The position numbers were made by a program, and so were the translations under genes. Below are positions 1 through 9,650 of a stretch of 64,000 nt of DNA, piece after piece (positions within the stretch are counted from its first letter, which is position 1; the number at the start of each line of letters is the position of its first letter). The stretch lies in NCBI GenBank assembly GCA_934047225.1, contig OW204011.1, positions 12,226,339-12,290,338 of the forward strand, read 5' to 3'. The notes beneath the pieces are model-generated. The model saw only the letters and a program-made list of their open reading frames with translations. It was not told the DNA's origin and ran no database searches. Origin of the DNA: Ypsolopha sequella (Eukaryota > Arthropoda > Insecta > Lepidoptera > Ypsolophidae).

Positions 1-2
1 AG

Positions 3-80
3 TACAGGTGTAGCGAACGTGGAAGTTTAATTATAATTAATCACAAGAAACGAATCCACGCAGTATCTTCAGCTACATAA
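3..80 (+). CDS. C-terminal end of a C2H2 zinc-finger protein (partial, runs in from the left)
   Basis: The plus strand is open from the window edge to a TAA at 78-80. It encodes a final finger-like segment (YRCSERGSLIINHKKR) and a short tail. The same terminal motif closes the minus-strand finger array near 16440-16500 (there YKCHKSGSLIKHKKR, from DNA that also shares GGAAGTTTAATT and AAACGAATC). I therefore read it as the last codons of a paralogous C2H2 DNA-binding protein lying mostly to the left. Only one HxxxH-poor terminal finger is visible, so domain content and function cannot be judged beyond nuclear DNA binding expected for the family. It is convergent with the minus-strand finger gene, tail to tail. 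Confidence 0.6.
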   Translation, partial: YRCSERGSLIIINHKKRIHAVSSAT

Positions 81-285
81 TATCACATGATGCCAATAAA
101 ATAACAAATTATGTTCATACCGACCGGGTTATTACTTTTATTATAACTACTTATTAATTTGTAAATATTATATTGGCCTTAGAGCAACATAAATAAATGA
201 ATTGGACTGAATTTAAATACAGGAGACTTGATTACGAAAACAATCTTTGTCAGTACAACGATAAGGCGGTCATAAAATAAGAATA

Positions 286-906
286 ATCCCATCAAAAACA
301 TAAAATGTAAAAAAATGTCAAGTCTCGCAACGCAATCCTTCCACCGTAAAAAGTTGTGAGATCTTATGTTAAGCCAAGTATGTTATTTTAGTTTGTATGG
401 AAGCACCTTTTCATTTTAGTAAGTATGGGAGCACCTATTTAACAAATTTGTTATTAATTGTTTCCTAATTAGTTACCTACCAACATTAAGTGACTGTATT
501 AATATTAGTCATCTTTATTTCTCTAATAAAATATAGTGACGTCGCAATCGCACAGCAACATATACAACATATCTACCTAATACCAATTTATTAGCGATTT
601 GAGAAGATATTTCTACCCATAAGCGCTTTATTTGTACTCTGCGATTGCCAAGGCACAATATTTTATTAAAGAAATAAAGATGAGGAATATTAATACAGTC
701 ACTTAATGTTGGTAGGTAACTAATTAGGAAACAATGAATGATAAATTTGTTAAATAGGTGCTCCCATACTAACTAAAATGAAAAAGTGCTTCCATACAAA
801 TCAAAATAACAGACTTGGCTTTACATAAGATCTCACAACTTTTTACGGTGAAAGGATTGCGTTGCGAGACTTGACATTTTTGTACATTTTATGTTTTTGA
901 TGGGAT
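286..906. repeat. Foldback (long-TIR) element, about 620 bp
   Basis: Bases 286-556 and 638-906 are inverted copies of each other around a loop of about 80 bp. The ends are ATCCCATC and GATGGGAT. A further copy of one arm plus loop forms the outer end of the right arm at 46966-47318 and stops at the same GATGGGAT. The identical termini in three places argue that this is a mobile element end rather than a chance palindrome. No coding capacity is seen and no target duplication could be fixed. Confidence 0.75.
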
Positions 907-969
907 CTCATTTCTTTTTGTAGGTTTACCTAGGTAGGTTTTTTCTTCTTGAGTAATATTTCTTGCATG

Positions 970-1485
970 TCAGCTACAGATTTTATTAAAGCACACTCCC
1001 TTTAACTGATCATTAAGACATACTCCAGAGAAACTAGTATCGGGAAGGAGCATTTCATAATGACCAACTAAGAAACTATCAGAGAATCGTAAACGTTTCA
1101 CTGGCGTCCCAGGATCGCCACCAAATGATCCTCTCGAACGGCCATTTTCGTAAACCTCAAAAGTAAATAGATACAAAGCGGTGGCTGCCATAAGTTCGGA
1201 TACGGAACCGTAGGTGGTAGTTTTCCTCATTGCTGTCGAGTACAGGTCAGCGTTAATGTAAGTGTCTCCATGCTCGTCACACGTATAAAGTTGCATTTCA
1301 TTCCAATGCGCTACCACATACTCGACTACCGCACACCTAATGTCATACGATGAGTCAATGTTCCCATACATAGAGAATGACAAAGAATGGAACAAACATG
1401 AACCATCTTCAGGTATAGGGACAACTAGGTATGGACAAAGATTTTCATTTATGTACAAAATTTCAGGTTCCATTGCAATATTCAT
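970..1485 (-). CDS. OTU-domain cysteine protease-like protein, probably transposon-derived
   Basis: A 171-codon frame starts with ATG at 1485. Residues 24-34 (IPEDGSCLFHS) match the catalytic Asp-Gly-x-Cys loop of OTU deubiquitinases, with the nucleophile at Cys30. A conserved GHYE near residue 141 supplies the expected catalytic histidine close to the C-terminus. OTU proteases cleave ubiquitin chains. In invertebrate genomes such domains also occur in Helitron-type and other transposon proteins, and in viruses. Nothing around it (a foldback element to the left, a LINE tail to the right) suggests a host gene, and no helicase or Rep domain is visible. The compact, uninterrupted frame suggests recent function or a young insertion. 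The start is the first ATG and the true protein could be longer. Confidence 0.6.
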   Translation of the reverse strand: MNIAMEPEILYINENLCPYLVVPIPEDGSCLFHSLSFSMYGNIDSSYDIRCAVVEYVVAHWNEMQLYTCDEHGDTYINADLYSTAMRKTTTYGSVSELMAATALYLFTFEVYENGRSRGSFGGDPGTPVKRLRFSDSFLVGHYEMLLPDTSFSGVCLNDQLKGVCFNKICS

Positions 1486-1589
1486 TTTTACGGTAAGTTA
1501 TTATTATGTAGGTACACTTTTCAGTCACGGGCCCATAGGGACCCGGTCATTTGAAAGGCATTCATGGGGCCGAAGCCAACATTGAAGAG

Positions 1590-2031
1590 TCCTTCTTCTT
1601 CTTCTTCTTGGTGGGCTCGGTTTCCGCACCTAGTCTCTTACTTGGACCTTTGTGCGTGGAAAGTGTGGAGCTGGCTATTCCAGCCAGCCCAGCTCTCGCC
1701 AGAATCCCAAGAGGCGGCCTAGGTCGCCACAGGATTGGCGAAGCGTCCCCGGTTCACCGAGGATCTTAGCCCGTTGTGTGCTGACGCCTACGCAGTCTAT
1801 CGTCACGTGGGTCGGCGTTTCTTCGGTCTCCATACAAGCTCTGCATAGAGGACTGTCCGTCAGACCTATATTATAGAAATGTCTGTTGAGGTTACTATGT
1901 CCCGTAATTAGCCCTACCATCATGCGAAGGTTCAGCCTATTGAGACGAAGTAGTTTCTTTGTCAGGCGACGGTCCACGGTTGGTAGAACCGCTTTCGTCT
2001 GTCTACAAGTTGTAGAGTCCTTTGGTACCAT
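1590..2031 (-). pseudogene. 3' end of a non-LTR retrotransposon (reverse-transcriptase C-terminal region)
   Basis: A 118-codon frame (1675-2031) carries the cysteine-histidine motif typical of the tail of R1/Jockey-type LINE polyproteins: a GHSNLNRHFYNIGL stretch, then CRAC followed by HVTIDC. This region follows the RT/RNase H part in intact elements. About 70 bases after the stop, on the minus strand, is a run of GAAGAAGAAG (near 1590-1610), a plausible 3' tail. The RT itself is absent upstream, so this is a truncated or internally deleted copy. Confidence 0.6.
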
Positions 2032-2816
2032 TTAATCTAAATGTGAGATGGCTGCAACCATGGAGGCCTCTCCCTCAATGTATCATTGTGATACACTAAC
2101 GGACAGTCCCCTACAGTTGCCAAACTATTGCCAGGAAGGAAGCGACTTGGAGTGGGCTATGAGGATGGGATGCTAAATGGGTAACGGACATCTGCCTCGA
2201 AAATCTCTCACAAATTTAAATATGGCAGATGGTGACTTGCTGTATAATAACTATCCAACAGGATAGCCGTTGTGGGCCCCCTATCTAGCCACCATGGGGC
2301 GGCCAGGGGGCAACAATATGTAAGCAGCTAAGGTTGTCGAGAGGTGAGTCTGCGGGGCGCAAGATCCTTCTACAGTCAAGTGCCCCCGGCGTTATGACAT
2401 TTAACACTTCCAACCTGGAGCATAGGTTCCGCTCTTGCATCTCCACTCTGGCCGGCTGGTTAAGGCAAGCGCAGAGGCAGGGGGTGTGTTTCTGTGTGTG
2501 TGTAAGCGCATGTGTGATAGTGTCCCCTGGAGGTAGGGTCCGTGGTGTCGCCACTCACCATCGACTCGCCACAAGCCGCCCTGCGGTGACTGATTGCACT
2601 GGACGTACAGGACATACCAGAGGGCGATGGGGTCGTCACATCCCTACGCATTTATTATTATTATCCACAATTAGATGCAACAGGCAGGTTAATATTTATT
2701 TTGACCATGAAGTGAAAGGCAGACTTGTCAGTCTAAACCACAGAGTACATTATTATGTCTACACCTGCTCTTTATTCAATGACACACGAGTACATAGACA
2801 TTTCAATACACCTACA
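2032..2816. other. GC-richer stretch without a recognisable gene
   Basis: This stretch is richer in GC than its surroundings and has several short open frames on both strands, none matching a family I know. It may be the 5' or internal part of the LINE whose tail ends at 1590, since it lies upstream of it on the minus strand. It also interrupts the homology between the left and right arms of the large inverted repeat, so it arrived after that repeat formed or was lost from the other arm. Confidence 0.4.
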
Positions 2817-3112
2817 TCATAGAGGATGCATATACAAATAATACAACATTAGCCGCTTTATTTTTCCTGCAAGCTTTACTAAGCCTCCGCTGTCTATCCA
2901 TTTATCACAGGGGTCTACAGCTTCAGCCGCTATAGGTGAATATAGCGCGTAAATGTTTTCACATAATATCACGGAAAATAATAATATAATATAATAATAA
3001 ATAATAATAATAATATCACAGCATAAAAAGTTCAATAAATGGAAATCCAAAGGGGGTCCAATTATTCGACGTTGTTTCAGCTTTATCTTTATAATACAAC
3101 AATTTTGGGCAG

Positions 3113-3805
3113 ATAAATAGATAGATAGATAGATATAATCTTTATTTACTCAGCACTATCAACAAATTAATTCAAACACATTTTAGATACAAAACAAAAT
3201 GAATTGCTGGGTAAAAAGGCCCTGACTCAGCATGTGTTGCAGCCAGTAAGTAGACTACAACGCTGTTATTATGCCAGAACCATTGTTTTGTCACGCATAC
3301 TTCCGACATTTTAATGTACATACTTACATAGATACAAATAGTTACAGTATATTACATACTACTATTTTAATCATATGTCGGGGACGTGAAGGAGGGTTCA
3401 TTGTCAGGTGTGTCAGACATGGCGATAACGATCAGACGAATAGATTCGGATTACTTGGTCGAGAAACGCGGTAAGTTCGATACAGCGACGCACCCTCAAA
3501 GCAATGACCGTTCGTCTCCGCGTTCTCCAACAGAATCCTGTCATGGCAGACAGACTTCACCGACAAACCAAAACGTCAGACTACCAAAAACTATCATCGC
3601 TGTATCGACCTCACCCAAGTAAACTACTTGGCGTTTCCGACTAGGTTCGATTAATGAGGTTAGTTGGGTCTGCGACATATATAACATTAGTAATCAACAA
3701 TAATGGTGTACAATAAATATACATAGATAATAAGCGAGTAAGTGAGTAATCAATATGATAGGCAGATGAAAAACTATCTACATAGATAAATAAATAAATA
3801 AATAA
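3113..3805 (-). mobile_element. 5'-truncated LINE 3' end inserted in the left arm
   Basis: The right arm preserves the empty site: it reads GCAGATAAAT directly into the GTTAGAGTTCC homologue (about 46630-46650), whereas here about 690 bp intervene. The insertion begins with (ATAG)n next to ATAATCTTTATTTACTC, which on the minus strand is a LINE 3' end with a TATC-repeat tail. It is flanked by GATAAAT-type duplications, with ATAAATAAATAAATAAA at the right junction. No long reading frame remains. Confidence 0.65.
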
Positions 3806-3810
3806 AATAT

Positions 3811-4870
3811 TAGAGTTCCGTATTCAAAAGGTGCTGATTTGTTTGTCAGGCGCTACCATTTTAGCGCCTTGTTTTTGTCGCCTTGATGTTGCTATGTCAT
3901 CTCTATTGTTGGTATTTACCATAATGGTTTTGGGGTTTCGTACCCATATTGTGTGACGGTAGTACGGAACCCTACGTGAGTGAGTCCGACTTGCACTTAG
4001 CCGGTTTAATAGCGACTTAATTACGAAATGTTGATATTTCTCTTCTTAAATAGACTAAATGTGTTTTAGGGTTCTTTATCCAAAGCACAGATTATTATAA
4101 CAAAGGCTCTATCGTTAGAACAGTTATACATACAAGTACCTACAAGTCGAAAATTTAGGCAGACTACTTTAAAGTAAAATAACAAATAATAAAAATTAGG
4201 GTTCCTTTCTAAAAAGGTACCGAATTGTTTGTCAGGCGCTATCATTTTATTGCTTTGTTTTTTGTCGCCTTGATGGTGCTATGGCATCTATGTTGTTGCA
4301 ATTTACTTTTAGGGTTCCGTACCCATATTGTGTGGGGGACGGAACCCTTTATGCGCGAGTCGGATTCGCACTTTACCGTTTTTTTATTGACTTAATTACG
4401 AAATGTTGATATTCTCTTCTTAAATAGACTAATTGTGAATGTGTCGAACATTGTAAACCACCCTTTTTAGGGTTCCTTACCCAAGGAACAGATTATTATA
4501 ACAAAGGCTCTATCTTTAGAACGGTAATACCTCAGAACATTGGTAATACATACAAGTATAAGTTTAAACTTTGGGCAGTCTGTAGTAAATACTTTAAAGT
4601 AAAATAATAAAAATTAGGGTTCCGTACTAAAAAGGTACAGAATTGTTTGTTAGGCGCTACCGTTTTATCGCTTTGTTTTTTGTCGCCTTAATGTTGCTAT
4701 GGCATCTATATTGTGTTTTACTTTTAGGGTTCCGTACCCGTATTGTGTAGGGGTACGGAACCCTTAATGCGCGAGTCCAATTCGCACTTTACGGGTTTTA
4801 TTTTTTATTTTTCGCACTTTAACGGTTTTATTTTTAAATTTTTACTACTTGCTCTATTTTTGGAGATAAA
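3811..4870. repeat. Three tandem units of about 300-420 bp with GGTTCCGTACC hairpins
   Basis: Units start near 3811, 4197 and 4615. Each runs from a TTAGGGTTCC-type start through TTGTTTGTCAGGCGCTA, CTTTGTTTTTTGTCGCCTT and GGTTCCGTACCCATATTG to a GCGAGTC..CGCACTTTA end. Inside each, AGGGTTCCGT and its complement ACGGAACCCT are separated by about 18 bases, so each unit can form a short hairpin. Further units occur inverted at about 45480-46640, and a partial one near 37090. I know this motif as a common lepidopteran intergenic repeat; its transposon class is unclear to me. Confidence 0.7.
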
Positions 4871-4879
4871 GATTAGTAC

Positions 4880-5780
4880 ATTGTTCACCGAGGGAAGAAA
4901 GGGGAAGATTACCAACGAGGGTGTAGTTTGAGGCCCGAGGAGTTGGGAATCGCACTTTCTCCCGAGTGATACCTACATAGTGCTTTATACTACACCTACG
5001 AGGAAATAGTATCATTTTACTTTTAATCAAGATACAATAAAAGAAACCGACTGACTCGCGTGCGATTGTCACTTTTTATTTTATTTTTTTTTTCATTTTC
5101 CCACTAAGTGGAAAGGCAAAGGGATCTTAGCCCATACAGCCATGTTTGACGTTATAGTTTTTTATGTTTATATGCACTATCCTCTTCTGTTGAGGATCAT
5201 CTGAAAGGTCTGTCCTGTCTAAGTCACTGTCCTGTCGTTTCCGCTATAATTATAGCATTATAACGCAAATACAACAGAGTTAGAAAAAACACACGAAAAG
5301 GCACAGCCCGCACTTTTGTTCCATTGAACAACACACTACACAGGTTACAGCGATTTTAATTCACAATATCCTATCACTATTGTTGATCAAAACACCCAAA
5401 ATGCAATATTTTTTCAATAAAACAAAAAAAGGACGCCATCACGTCTTCGCGCCTTTTTTCCAACCTTTTATTTCCTTCTTATTTTTTATTATGTGCAGTA
5501 AAAGCAAGTGGCCAGTATCATCTTTCGAGTTTTATGTACGAGTTCGCAAAATAATACTGGCCACTTGGCCACTTGCTCATTCTTTATGTTATTTAAAAAA
5601 AAACAGCACGTTAACAATGGATTTGCATACACTTTTTCTGCCCGCTCAAGCACGTTAACAATGAATTTTCATACACTTTTGCCGCCCGCATATTTGTATG
5701 ACAGTAATGACGTATTTACTGCATCGTTTTCAACAAAGAAAGAAGGTACTTTCGGAGCAGGTGTAGTATAAATATTTTTT
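4880..5780. other. Segment missing from the opposite arm; small internal repeats
   Basis: This 0.9 kb has no counterpart in the right arm, so it is either an insertion here or a deletion there. It contains an inverted repeat around GCAAGTGGCCAGTAT (5503-5580) and a two-copy direct repeat of AGCACGTTAACAATG with its following 35 bases (5607-5690). No convincing coding frame or target duplication was found. Confidence 0.45.
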
Positions 5781-5849
5781 TTACACTTCATACCATCTAG
5801 TGTGACGAGGTAGAATTTTTCAAAGCACGCAATAGATCAATCAGAAACC

Positions 5850-6290
5850 TGCAATATGAAATTACAAATGAAATGTACACAATATCTTTGTTTAATGACA
5901 GTCCGAGTGCACAGAAGCTGTCAGTTAATCCAATTTTTCATAAAAGATGAAAGCATATTGATGTGAGGTATCATTTTTGTAGAGAATGTATAGCTAACAA
6001 AATTATAAATATAGTTTTTATGCCTGCAGCTAATATGCCAGCTGATTTGTTGACAAAAAGTCCGTGTACAGTGAAACATTATACCTTCTTGGAAGGATTG
6101 GGTATTGTTATAGTTTAGGTGATGTTTGTTGCATGTTTTGATATAGTGGGGGTGTTTATTTAATATCAAAATGTAACCCATAGCGCCATCTATGGACAGT
6201 TTTATGTAACTATCTAAAACAATTGATTGTCTCTTCAATAAATGCAGTTCCCTCTGGTCACTAGCTGGACAACGACGTTTTATTTATTAT
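5850..6290 (+). pseudogene. Copia-type retrotransposon 3' end (RNase H C-terminus plus LTR start)
   Basis: The plus strand encodes the typical end of a Copia polyprotein: SAQKLSVNP, then KHIDVRYHF, then MPADLLTKSPC and KHYTFLEGLGI, up to a stop at about 6118. An in-frame TGA just before KHIDVRYHF breaks it. A purine-rich AGTGGGGG follows at about 6141-6148. The sequence after it, from TGTTTATTTAATATC, is a plausible LTR start; the other LTR and the rest of pol are not in the window. It sits directly beyond the end of the left inverted-repeat arm. The LTR end near 6290 is a guess. Confidence 0.65.
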
Positions 6291-6829
6291 CATAAATATC
6301 AAATGTGAATAAGCTTGAACATATAAGTATCTAAAATTAGGTTATACTGACTGCACTGCACCTTCCCCGTAAGGAAAAATAAAATAAATGTTAATATTTT
6401 ATTTTATTTCTTAAGGCTAACGGGTTAAATTCAATTTACTTAATTACTAAAAGTACACACGTATCATAAAGTTAAATATAACCTTAAATTTACTTAAGTA
6501 AATTAATTTTAATATGTTTTATGTTTACATAACACTTTTCAATTTATAAAAAAAGAAAAATAATACAATTACTTTTTGAACAAATATAAGTATTAAATAC
6601 ATTGGTTTGTTTACACAGGCTTACTTTTAAATTCTAAATGTTTTCGTGCGGTTTTTATGAACAACATCTTCTTTCCCATTATTTAAAATCCTGACATTAC
6701 ATCCTAAATCTTCGATTATTAAATATGGACCTAGATAAATTGGATCTAGTTTATTTCCACTTTCATTTTTTAACCTTCAAGCGGGCGCTCGGTCGTTTGT
6801 TACGGCAGCGGTCGCGCATAGTCGTTTCG

Positions 6830-8555
6830 ACCTACTTAAGGCCCCTAATATCGCCAAATGGGTACTTTCTAAAGCCTACTCCTCTTTTATGGCCAAACCA
6901 AAAATATTGAAAAAATGTATTATGGATTATCGACTCTAGGACAACATATGCAACATTTTTCTTTTTCGTACCACCAAAACTTCTATATGAAAAATTGTTT
7001 CAACTGAATGGTGTTTTTTGGCTTGAATTTCCTACTGCTCCTAAGCGGCTTAGGTGATTTAATTCATTTATGCTTTGATAAATAGATAAACTTGATAGCT
7101 ATAAATATAACATAGAATTATTCAATCGAACAATCACGTCCATGTGAAAAGTATTATCTTCTCCTATTTTGCCCTTTCAAGGACGCAGCGAGCGTCGTAA
7201 CAGCCACCACGCATTGTGCACTGATTTGAACGTTGTTTCCGTCGATATTCATACAGACAAACATCGAGCTGCTAATTTGGCGACGGTAATCGCCTTAATC
7301 TTCAAGCATAATTAAACAAAAATCATTTATTTTTAAACAATATGTAAAACAATCTAAGGAATTAATAATTTATTTCTAAATTTTTTCTTCTTAGGACTTA
7401 AATATAAATTTTAGAACTAATCTTCTTCATCGTCATTTTCATCGACATTGTAACATTCACTGCAAAGACATGCAGTATAGACCCGCGCAACTGAAACAAA
7501 AGCAGCTTGGGGCATGCGGGGAATGGAATAAACAGTTTATTTGTGTGCGTGATGAACATATCACATGCTACTAAAACTGGTAAGCACTACTAGTAGCAAA
7601 GTACGATCTTATGGAGGAGTATTTGTTCATGGCGGTCGATTCGACGTCGCGCGACCGCTTGAAGGTTAATAATAAATAGCTACCTTTATTATACTTAAGG
7701 GCCTTACTATTGCCAAATGGGTACTTTCTAAAGCCTACTCCTCGTTTATGGCCAAACCAAAAATAATTTAAAATTGTATTATGAATAATCAACTTTTAGA
7801 CAACATATACAACAGTTTTCTTTTTCATACCACCAAAACTTCTACATGATTTTTTTTTTTACTGAATGGTGTTTTTTGACCTCAAATTCCCTACTGCTCC
7901 TGAGTGGCTTGGCCGATTGATTTCATCTATGTTTTGATAAATAGATAAACTTTATAGCTATAAACATAACATAAGATTATTCAATCGAACCATCACGTCC
8001 AAGTGAAAAGTATTGTTCACGCAACAGCGTGACGCGTGATCCGCGCGCGCATGCGCCGGATGACTAATTTCACAATCGAATTGTGCGCCGGCGGTTCACT
8101 CGCTCTGTTCCGCGCTAGACATCGTTCGAACGACACGTGTGCACACACTCGCGCCGCCAAAACGCCTAAACCTCGCGTAGCTACCAGTGTTGTGTTCATA
8201 CCAGTGCTGTGTTTATTACTCCACGAACCAAGACATTCTGCACATTCCTGCCCAAGGCGCCAGCTCCATCAGCCCGACAAGGAGTACACCACGCGGCACA
8301 TTGTCGGCCCCTCCAAAACAGGTCAGTGCACCCACAATTCTCCCGTGTCAATACTCAAGTCCCATCAGCTCTGCATTCCTGTAACCCCGCGGTTACAAGT
8401 ATTATTTTCAACTATTTCGTCCTCTCAAGGACGCAGCGAGCGTCGTAACAGCCACAATGCATTGCGCGCTGATATGAACGTTATTTCAATGTCGTTTCCG
8501 TTGATATTTGTAGTGACAAATATCGAGCTGCTAATTTGGCGATGATAATCGCCTT
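6830..8555. repeat. Direct duplication of about 470 bp with different internal insertions
   Basis: Bases about 6830-7295 and 7690-8555 are diverged direct copies: both contain AAATGGGTACTTTCTAAAGC, GATAAATAGATAAAC, ACGCAGCGAGCGTCGTAACA and GAGCTGCTAATTTGGCGA. The second copy carries an extra, GC-rich 390 bp (about 8014-8404). The spacer (7300-7690) ends with GCGACCGCTTGAAGGTTAA, an inverted match to TTAACCTTCAAGCGGGC at 6768. Together they interrupt the Gypsy integrase. Two LTR-like copies around a short spacer would fit a degenerate TRIM-like element, but no primer site was found. Confidence 0.55.
8014..8404. other. GC-rich insertion within the second repeat copy
   Basis: This segment is absent from the first copy of the duplication. 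It is clearly richer in GC (for example GATCCGCGCGCGCATGCGCC) than the AT-rich surroundings. The frames that run through it do not resemble a family I can name. It may be a fragment of an LTR retrotransposon leader, but I see no decisive signal. Confidence 0.35.
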
Positions 8556-8645
8556 AACTTCATTTACCTTATTATCATAGGTTTCCTTTCTCTTCTGCTT
8601 ACTCCGCTCCAAATTCATTTTTGCGTCGCGTTGCGCGTTTGTAAC

Positions 8646-9425
8646 TAGGGTTGCCAGATGTCCGGTATTTAAGCGTACAGTCCGGTATTTTCGAGGCCTG
8701 TCCGGTAAAATATAAATGGTCATACCGGACAGAACAATGTCCGATATTTTGAGGAAAGTCGGTACTACTGGTCACAAGCGCCTACAAAAGTAGGCATATG
8801 AAACTCGGTGTTCAGAAGCTTCAGTTGCTTGGACCTTGAACGCGGTCTACCAACTCTGGACCAACTAATTGAATTGTGGACTCTAACGAGAAGCCACGAC
8901 ACTCCACCGGAAGAACTCTACTCAGAGTTGGCTATACTTAGCAGTGTTCACCAGTCCCTGGAGGGAAAGTCAGTGGATATGTGGTGCAGCTTTTTTAGTA
9001 AAGAATCATCGAGAAATCTTCTCAAATTGGTCCAACATGTACGCGGCATTCCCGTATCGAACGCCTTCGTCTAGCGCATTTTCAGTGTGATGGGGAATAT
9101 ATGGACTAATGAACGAAACCGCCTTTCTCTAGAGACTGTGAAAAGTGAACTGTGTGTCTTTTTCAACATAAACTCGAGCTGCACTGATTTTAAAGAACGT
9201 GTTGTATCAAATAAAACACAATTGAAAGCGGCTGGGTCAAATGTAAAATATGTTAAAAAGAAGTAAGTAGGTAGGTACTACCTAAAAAACATAATTAGTT
9301 TTACAAAAATGGTTATATATTAGTATAAAAGAAACAAGGTATTTTTTGCGACCTAGCCTAGCATACACCCCTCCCCCCCGGTTGGGGTTGTCCGGTATTT
9401 TTTCGCGACTCACCTGGCAACCCTA
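8646..9425 (+). mobile_element. Internally deleted hAT transposon, 780 bp
   Basis: Terminal inverted repeats are TAGGGTTGCCAGATG on the left and CACCTGGCAACCCTA on the right, each followed inward by TCCGGTATTT. The 8-bp flanks are TTTGTAAC (8638-8645) and CTTGTAAC (9426-9433), a near-perfect duplication typical of hAT insertions. Only the transposase C-terminus is left inside, so it cannot move by itself. It splits the Gypsy integrase remnant and is therefore younger than that element. Confidence 0.85.
8808..9267 (+). pseudogene. hAT transposase C-terminal dimerisation region
   Basis: The frame from 8808 encodes LLKLVQHVRGIPVSNAFV followed, after an in-frame TAG at about 9072, by RIFSVMGNIWT, NRLSLETVKSELCVFF and a lysine-rich end (KYVKKK). 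This is the hAT-family C-terminal dimerisation motif, normally reading through the position of the stop, where a glutamate codon is expected. The DDE catalytic core and BED finger are missing because the element is deleted internally. It lies inside the hAT ends at 8646 and 9425. Confidence 0.75.
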
Positions 9426-9650
9426 CTTGTAACCTATACTTAAACTCTAGAGGATAATTATCATAGTTACACAAAGGGTCTACAATACCTGAATCAAAAT
9501 TACTTGGTAATTTTGCTGTTTGTCAAAACACCAACTCGAATGGTGTGTACTGCGTTTCCATATGCACTGTATTGTTAAACGAAAAACACCAGTACTGTAA
9601 CCAACTGCTCCAACCCCACACACTGCATCTTATTTCTGCATAAATGAAAA

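Larger units (their letters stand above)
2826..5830. repeat. Left arm of a large inverted repeat (inner part)
   Basis: Together with about 286-645, this region matches 45378-47318 in the opposite orientation. Matching landmarks: the run around TTAGCCGCTTTATTTTTC (about 2850) against its complement near 46940; GGGGTCCAATTATTCGAC (about 3050) against about 46700; the GGTTCCGTACC units; and GACGAGGTAGAATTTTTC (about 5810) against about 45385. The left arm is longer because it holds a LINE insertion (3113-3805) and an extra 0.9 kb (4880-5780). Confidence 0.75.
6612..9650 (-). pseudogene. Gypsy-type integrase C-terminal region, split into three pieces
   Basis: Three minus-strand pieces read in order as the end of a Gypsy/Metaviridae integrase. 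About 9645-9434 encodes MHMETQYTPFEL-like and QTAKLPSNF stretches with a stop inside. About 8640-8553 encodes ERSKQKRKETYDNKVNEV. About 6768-6615 encodes KLDPIYLGPYLII and VVHKNRTKTFRI before a stop. The first gap is a hAT insertion (8646-9425) with its target duplication. The second (about 6770-8553) is a composite of duplicated repeats. No RT, RNase H or LTR pair was recognised nearby, so this is an old fragment. Confidence 0.6.

Noticed and set aside
2285..2822. Coding frames in the GC-rich 2.0-2.8 kb stretch
   Set aside because: Composition alone gives overlapping open frames on both strands; none has a recognisable motif.
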